From Actinomadura parmotrematis (GTDB lineage Bacteria; Actinomycetota; Actinomycetes; Streptosporangiales; Streptosporangiaceae), in the NCBI RefSeq assembly GCF_019458805.1, contig NZ_JAIBOA010000003.1:310001-374000 (forward strand): DNA of 64,000 nucleotides, given 5' to 3'. Shown here piece by piece: positions 60,509 through 64,000 of this stretch. A program made the position numbers and the translations under genes. Below the pieces are notes generated by a model. The model was not told the DNA's origin, did not search any database, and saw nothing but the letters and a program-made list of their open reading frames with translations. Each line of letters begins with the position of its first letter. Position 1 is the first letter of the stretch.

Positions 60509-61156
60509 ATGCTCGTCGCGCACTGGACCTTCGACGTGCGGGACGTGGCCGGCCGCTCGGTCCGCGACGCCGCCGGCGGCCTGGTCGCGGCGCTGGACGA
60601 GCACGCCGGGATCGTCCCGGCGAGCGACGGCGCCGGCACCGGCGGCGAGCTGGTCCTGGACGGCCGCGGGCGCGCCGTCGTGCCGGCCGCGCCGCGGCTC
60701 GCGCTCAGCCAGGTCTTCGGCTTCACCGTGGCGCTCGCCGCCGCGCCGGACCCCGCCGCCGCGCCCACCGGCGAGTGGCGCGGGCTGTTCTACCAGCCGG
60801 TCGGCGAGGACGACGCGCGCGCCCTCGGCATCTGGCTCTACCCCGACTCGTTCCGGCTGCGCGTCCAGCTGTTCACCGTGCGCGGGCCCGAGTTCGTCGA
60901 CAGCCGCCGCGCCCTCGCGCCCGGCGCCTGGACCCGGCTCGCCCTGGTCGTCGACCGGGACGGGATGTTCCTGTACGTGGACGGCAAGCTGGATGTGGCC
61001 GCGCCGCTAGAGCACCCGGTGGTCACCCCGGCGGGCCCGGTCCACCTCGGCGCCGAACCGGGCCGGGCGGGCTTCGGCGGCCGCCTGGCCGACGTGCGGA
61101 TCTACGCCGCCGCCCTCGACGAGGACGCCGTGCGGGCCCTCGCGGAGGGCGGTTGA
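60509..61156 (+). CDS. LamG/jelly-roll (concanavalin-like) domain protein
   Basis: A 215-residue beta-sandwich protein. LamG features include HWTFDVRDVAGRSVRDAAGG at the start, FGFTVALAAAP, RGLFYQPVGEDDARALGIWL and the C-terminal FGGRLADVRIYAAALDEDAV. The ATG at 60509 has GGAGGTG seven bases upstream, while the GTG at 60500 overlaps that ribosome site; I choose the ATG. No signal peptide, so it may act in the cytoplasm or be exported by another route. It probably binds a glycan or protein ligand. Confidence 0.82.
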   Translation: MLVAHWTFDVRDVAGRSVRDAAGGLVAALDEHAGIVPASDGAGTGGELVLDGRGRAVVPAAPRLALSQVFGFTVALAAAPDPAAAPTGEWRGLFYQPVGEDDARALGIWLYPDSFRLRVQLFTVRGPEFVDSRRALAPGAWTRLALVVDRDGMFLYVDGKLDVAAPLEHPVVTPAGPVHLGAEPGRAGFGGRLADVRIYAAALDEDAVRALAEGG

Positions 61157-61191
61157 GCGGCCCGGCACCGGCCCAGTGATCTTCGTCTCAG

Positions 61192-61563
61192 CTACGGCGC
61201 CGACGTCTCGCGGGCGAAGGGGAACTCGCGCTCGATGCATCGCGCCCGCGCGTCCTGGTCGGGGTAGCGGGCCTGGTCGCCGCACTCGGCGGCCTTGCTG
61301 AGCAGCCAGAACAGCACCAGCGACCCGACCAGCAGGGCGAGCGCCGAGCAGCCGACGCCGATCAGCGCCTGGCGCCGCCCGGCCGGGCCGCGGGCGATCG
61401 CGACCAGCCCGAGCACCAGCCCCGCCGCCGCCGGGAGCATCCCGGCGAGGCAGAGCACCAGGCCCGCGAGCCCGGCGACGCCGAGCACCAGCGACGCCTT
61501 CGCGAGGCCCGACCGCGCGGGCGCCGACGGCGGCGCGTAGGTCTGGTAGCCCGGCATCGTCAT
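61192..61563 (-). CDS. DUF4190-like small membrane protein
   Basis: A 123-residue protein. After a Pro/Ala-rich start (MPGYQTYAPPSAPARSGLAK) there are two or three hydrophobic segments (ASLVLGVAGLAGLVLCLAGM, ALIGVGCSALALLVGSLVLF), then a Cys-containing C-terminal tail (AAECGDQARYPDQDARARCI). This matches DUF4190-type membrane proteins. GAGGGGGAC before the ATG supports the start. Function is unknown; it lies antisense to the 5' region of purF but does not overlap the coding sequence. Confidence 0.75.
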   Translation of the reverse strand: MTMPGYQTYAPPSAPARSGLAKASLVLGVAGLAGLVLCLAGMLPAAAGLVLGLVAIARGPAGRRQALIGVGCSALALLVGSLVLFWLLSKAAECGDQARYPDQDARARCIEREFPFARETSAP

Positions 61564-61701
61564 GCGTCCCCCTCGCGTCGAACCCGCCCGTCCGCCGGTT
61601 GTCAAGACCCCAGCGTCGCGCGCCCCGGCCCCGCGGCGCGGAACCGCCGGGTAAAGGTCCCGTAAGGCACCGCGCCGATCGGAGCAGGTGAGGGCGGCAA
61701 C

Positions 61702-61707
61702 TAGACT
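61702..61707 (+). promoter_or_regulatory. predicted -10 of purF (leaderless)
   Basis: TAGACT, with the GTG of purF 7 bases downstream. No -35 is clear at 16-18 bases. The geometry matches the other leaderless starts in the window. Confidence 0.35.
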
Positions 61708-61714
61708 GGCGGGC

Positions 61715-63166
61715 GTGCCTCTCCGTGACGGACGTCTGAGCCACGACCTCGATCCCTCCGACCGCGCTCCGCAGGACGCCTGCGGGGTCTTCGGCGTGTG
61801 GGTGCCCCCGGCCGAAGCGGCCCGGGCCGAGGTCAGCAAGCTGACCTACTACGGGCTGTACGCGCTCCAGCACCGCGGCCAGGAATCGGCCGGCATCGCG
61901 GTGTCCGATGGATCGCGCATCGTCGTCTTCAAGGACATGGGCCTCGTCGCCCAGGTCTTCGACGAGTCGGTGCTGAACACGCTGCGCGGCCACCTGGCCG
62001 TCGGCCACTGCCGCTACTCCACGACCGGCTCGCCGACCTGGGAGAACGCCCAGCCGACGTTCCGGTCCAACGACCACGGCGGGCTCGCCCTCACGCACAA
62101 CGGCAACCTGATCAACACCCCCGAGCTCGCCGCCCGGCTGAACGCCCGCGACCTCACCGCGACGAGCGACACCGAGGTGCTCACCGCGCTGCTGTCCTCG
62201 CACGGCGGCGGCCCGCTCGCGGCCGCCCGGGAGATCCTGCCGATCACCCGCGGCGCCTACTCGCTGGTCTTCATGGACGAGGGCGTGCTCTACGCCGCCC
62301 GCGACCCCGAGGGCATCCGCCCGCTGGTGCTCGGCCGGTGGGAGGACAGCGGCTGGGCGGTGGCCTCCGAGACCGCCGCCCTGGACATCGTCGGCGCCCG
62401 GTTCGTCCGCGAGATCGAGCCCGGCGAGCTCGTCGCGATCGACGGCGACGGGGTGCGCTCGGAGCGGTTCGCCGAGGCCCGCCCGAAGGGCTGCCTATTC
62501 GAGTACGTCTACCTCGCCCGCCCCGACACCACGATCGCCGGCACCGTCGTGCAGGCGTCCCGGGTGGAGGTCGGCCGCCGGCTCGCGCGCGAGCACCCGG
62601 TCGAGGCCGACATGGTCATCCCGACGCCCGAGTCGGGCACGCCCGCCGCGATCGGCTACGCCGAGGCGTCCGGGATCCCCTACGGGCAGGGCCTGGTCAA
62701 GAACTCCTACGTCGGCCGGACGTTCATCCAGCCGTCCCAGACGATCCGCCAGCTCGGCATCCGGCTGAAGCTGAACCCGCTGCGCGAGGCCATCGCCGGC
62801 AAGCGCCTGGTGGTGGTGGACGACTCGATCGTGCGCGGCAACACCCAGCGGCAGGTCGTCGCGCTGCTCCGCGACGCGGGCGCCGCCGAGGTGCACGTGC
62901 GGATCTCCAGCCCGCCGGTGTCCTGGCCGTGCTTCTACGGCATCGACTTCGCCACCCGCGCCGAGCTGATCGCCGGCCGGCTGGACGTCGAGGGCATCCG
63001 CGCCTCGATCGGCGCCGACTCGCTCGGCTTCGTCTCGCTGGACGAGCTGATCGACGCGACCCGCATCCCCAAGGAGCGGCTCTGCCGCGCCTGCTTCGAC
63101 GGCGTCTACCCGATCCCGGTCGGCGAGGCGGCCCGCGGCAAGTACCTGCTGGAGCCCGTACGGTGA
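61715..63166 (+). CDS. purF: amidophosphoribosyltransferase PurF
   Basis: A 483-residue enzyme for the first committed step of purine synthesis. The nucleophile Cys23 follows a 22-residue propeptide in QDACGVFGVW, the glutaminase domain has HRGQESAGIAV and GHCRYSTTGSPTWENAQP, and the PRPP motif is VVVDDSIVRGNT. Cysteines in PKGCLFEYVY, PCFYGIDF and CRACFDG match the iron-sulfur ligands of the Bacillus-type enzyme. The GTG at 61715 is chosen by homology; an upstream GTG at 61688 would be too long. The stop overlaps purM by 4 bases. Confidence 0.97.
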   Translation: MPLRDGRLSHDLDPSDRAPQDACGVFGVWVPPAEAARAEVSKLTYYGLYALQHRGQESAGIAVSDGSRIVVFKDMGLVAQVFDESVLNTLRGHLAVGHCRYSTTGSPTWENAQPTFRSNDHGGLALTHNGNLINTPELAARLNARDLTATSDTEVLTALLSSHGGGPLAAAREILPITRGAYSLVFMDEGVLYAARDPEGIRPLVLGRWEDSGWAVASETAALDIVGARFVREIEPGELVAIDGDGVRSERFAEARPKGCLFEYVYLARPDTTIAGTVVQASRVEVGRRLAREHPVEADMVIPTPESGTPAAIGYAEASGIPYGQGLVKNSYVGRTFIQPSQTIRQLGIRLKLNPLREAIAGKRLVVVDDSIVRGNTQRQVVALLRDAGAAEVHVRISSPPVSWPCFYGIDFATRAELIAGRLDVEGIRASIGADSLGFVSLDELIDATRIPKERLCRACFDGVYPIPVGEAARGKYLLEPVR

Positions 63167-64000
63167 GCACCTCCCCCACCACCTCCTACGCGGCCGCCGG
63201 CGTCGACATCGCCGCGGGCGAGCGCGCCGTCGAGCTGATGAAGTCCCGCGTCGCGCGCTCCCGGCGCCCCGAGGTCGTCGACGACGCCTCGGGGTTCGCC
63301 GGGCTGTTCGACGCCTCGGCGCTCCTGCGCTACCGGCGGCCGCTGCTCGCGACGTCCACCGACGGCGTCGGCACGAAGGTCGACCTGGCCCGCCGCCTCG
63401 GCGTCTACGACACCGTCGGCCACGACCTGGTCGGCATGGTCCTGGACGACCTGGCGGTGTGCGGCGCCGAGCCGCTGTTCATGACCGACTACATCGCCTG
63501 CGGCAAGGTCGTGCCCGAGCGGATCGCCGACATCGTCGGCGGCATCGCCGACGCCTGCGCGCTCGCCGGCGCCGCCCTGGTCGGCGGCGAGACCGCCGAG
63601 CACCCCGGGCTGCTCGGGCCCGACGAGTTCGACCTCGCGGGCGCCGGCACCGGCGTCGTCGAGGCGGACGCCCTGCTCGGCCCCGAGCGGGTCCGGGCGG
63701 GCGACGCGGTGATCGCGATGGCGTCGTCGGGCATCCACTCCAACGGCTACTCCCTGGTCCGCCACATCCTGGCGAACAGCGACCTGGCGCTGGAGTCGTC
63801 CCCCGCCGAGCTCGGCGGCCGCACCCTCGGCGAGGAGCTGCTCACCCCGACCCGCATCTACGCCAAGGACTGCCTGGCGCTCGCCGCGACCGGCACCGTC
63901 CGGGCGTTCGCGCACATCACCGGCGGCGGCCTGGCGGCCAACCTGGCCCGCTCGCTGCCCGCCACCGCGGACGCGGTCCTGGAGCGCGGCTCCTGGACGG
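63163..64000 (+). CDS. purM: phosphoribosylformylglycinamidine cyclo-ligase PurM (cut by window edge)
   Basis: The first 279 residues of AIR synthetase. It starts at the GTG at 63163, overlapping the purF stop by 4 bases (GTGA). Family signatures visible are STDGVGTKVDLARRLGVYDT, GHDLVGMVLDDLAVCGAEPL, GGETAEHPGLLGPDEFDLAG and ASSGIHSNGYSLVR. The end ITGGGLAANLARSLP is reached, so about 70 C-terminal residues are missing. It converts FGAM, the product of PurSQL, to AIR, so this operon and the cluster at 44 kb serve consecutive steps. Confidence 0.96.
   Translation, partial: MSTSPTTSYAAAGVDIAAGERAVELMKSRVARSRRPEVVDDASGFAGLFDASALLRYRRPLLATSTDGVGTKVDLARRLGVYDTVGHDLVGMVLDDLAVCGAEPLFMTDYIACGKVVPERIADIVGGIADACALAGAALVGGETAEHPGLLGPDEFDLAGAGTGVVEADALLGPERVRAGDAVIAMASSGIHSNGYSLVRHILANSDLALESSPAELGGRTLGEELLTPTRIYAKDCLALAATGTVRAFAHITGGGLAANLARSLPATADAVLERGSWT

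Overview
The window is very GC-rich, uses GTG and occasional TTG starts, and carries actinomycete hallmark genes: WhiB, the purS/purQ/purL set, PPK1, SpoOM, a FadE5-like acyl-CoA dehydrogenase, an EphD-like fusion and many RsbW/STAS/PP2C partner-switching proteins. A sporulating actinomycete of the Actinomadura/Streptosporangiales type is the best guess (inference from gene content only). I see no tRNA, rRNA or CRISPR array.

Layout. 1-10 kb is mostly signalling and envelope: a PF04672-type methyltransferase, an RsbW-like kinase and a STAS antagonist, an exported protein and an L,D-transpeptidase facing a MarR/PP2C divergent pair, then an overlapping three-gene module (receiver-PP2C, histidine kinase, single-domain receiver). 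10-13.4 kb holds a zinc-ribbon-like small protein, a gamma-glutamylcyclotransferase-like protein, a pentapeptide-type membrane protein and a DUF3618/holin-like pair. 13.6-18.2 kb is a polyphosphate neighbourhood (ppk1 behind a PHO-box-like repeat, a Nudix-phosphatase, a CYTH-CHAD protein). 18.3-29 kb has metabolic and regulatory genes (EphD-like fusion, PrmC-like methyltransferase, GNAT, WhiB, quinone reductase, rhomboid, SDR, a second pentapeptide-type protein, SpoOM, SMR transporter, UDP-sugar dehydrogenase). 29.5-36.5 kb is acyl-CoA and branched-chain metabolism (FadE5-like, thioesterase, MFS, bkdABC-type operon). 36.7-44.2 kb is accessory: an HTH/deoxyribosyltransferase-like/TPR protein, a lipoprotein, an 801-residue WXG-like protein and a third pentapeptide-type protein.

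44.3-49.3 kb is the purS-(RsbW-like)-purQ-purL cluster. Its PurL carries a roughly 325-residue N-terminal extension containing a GPQP repeat tract; a perfect 18-bp stem terminator follows. 49.3-53.7 kb is an accessory strip with two visibly broken genes, a divergent HisI homologue and three orphan genes. 53.7-55.4 kb is a 1.6-kb remnant of a tyrosine-recombinase element, bounded by an 18-bp direct repeat that overlaps the 3' end of a cell-wall enzyme gene and carrying a second repeat pair at both ends that looks like integrase arm sites. 55.3-61.6 kb returns to envelope and signalling genes (ARB-07466-type protein, subtilase, Ser/Thr kinase, SCP2-like, LamG-like and DUF4190-like proteins). The window closes with overlapping purF and purM, so two pieces of the purine pathway bracket the accessory strip.

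The observations most worth following are the repeat-extended PurL, the miniature element with core and arm repeats, and the HTH/NDT-like/TPR protein. All functional calls come from reading motifs by eye; no database search was possible.
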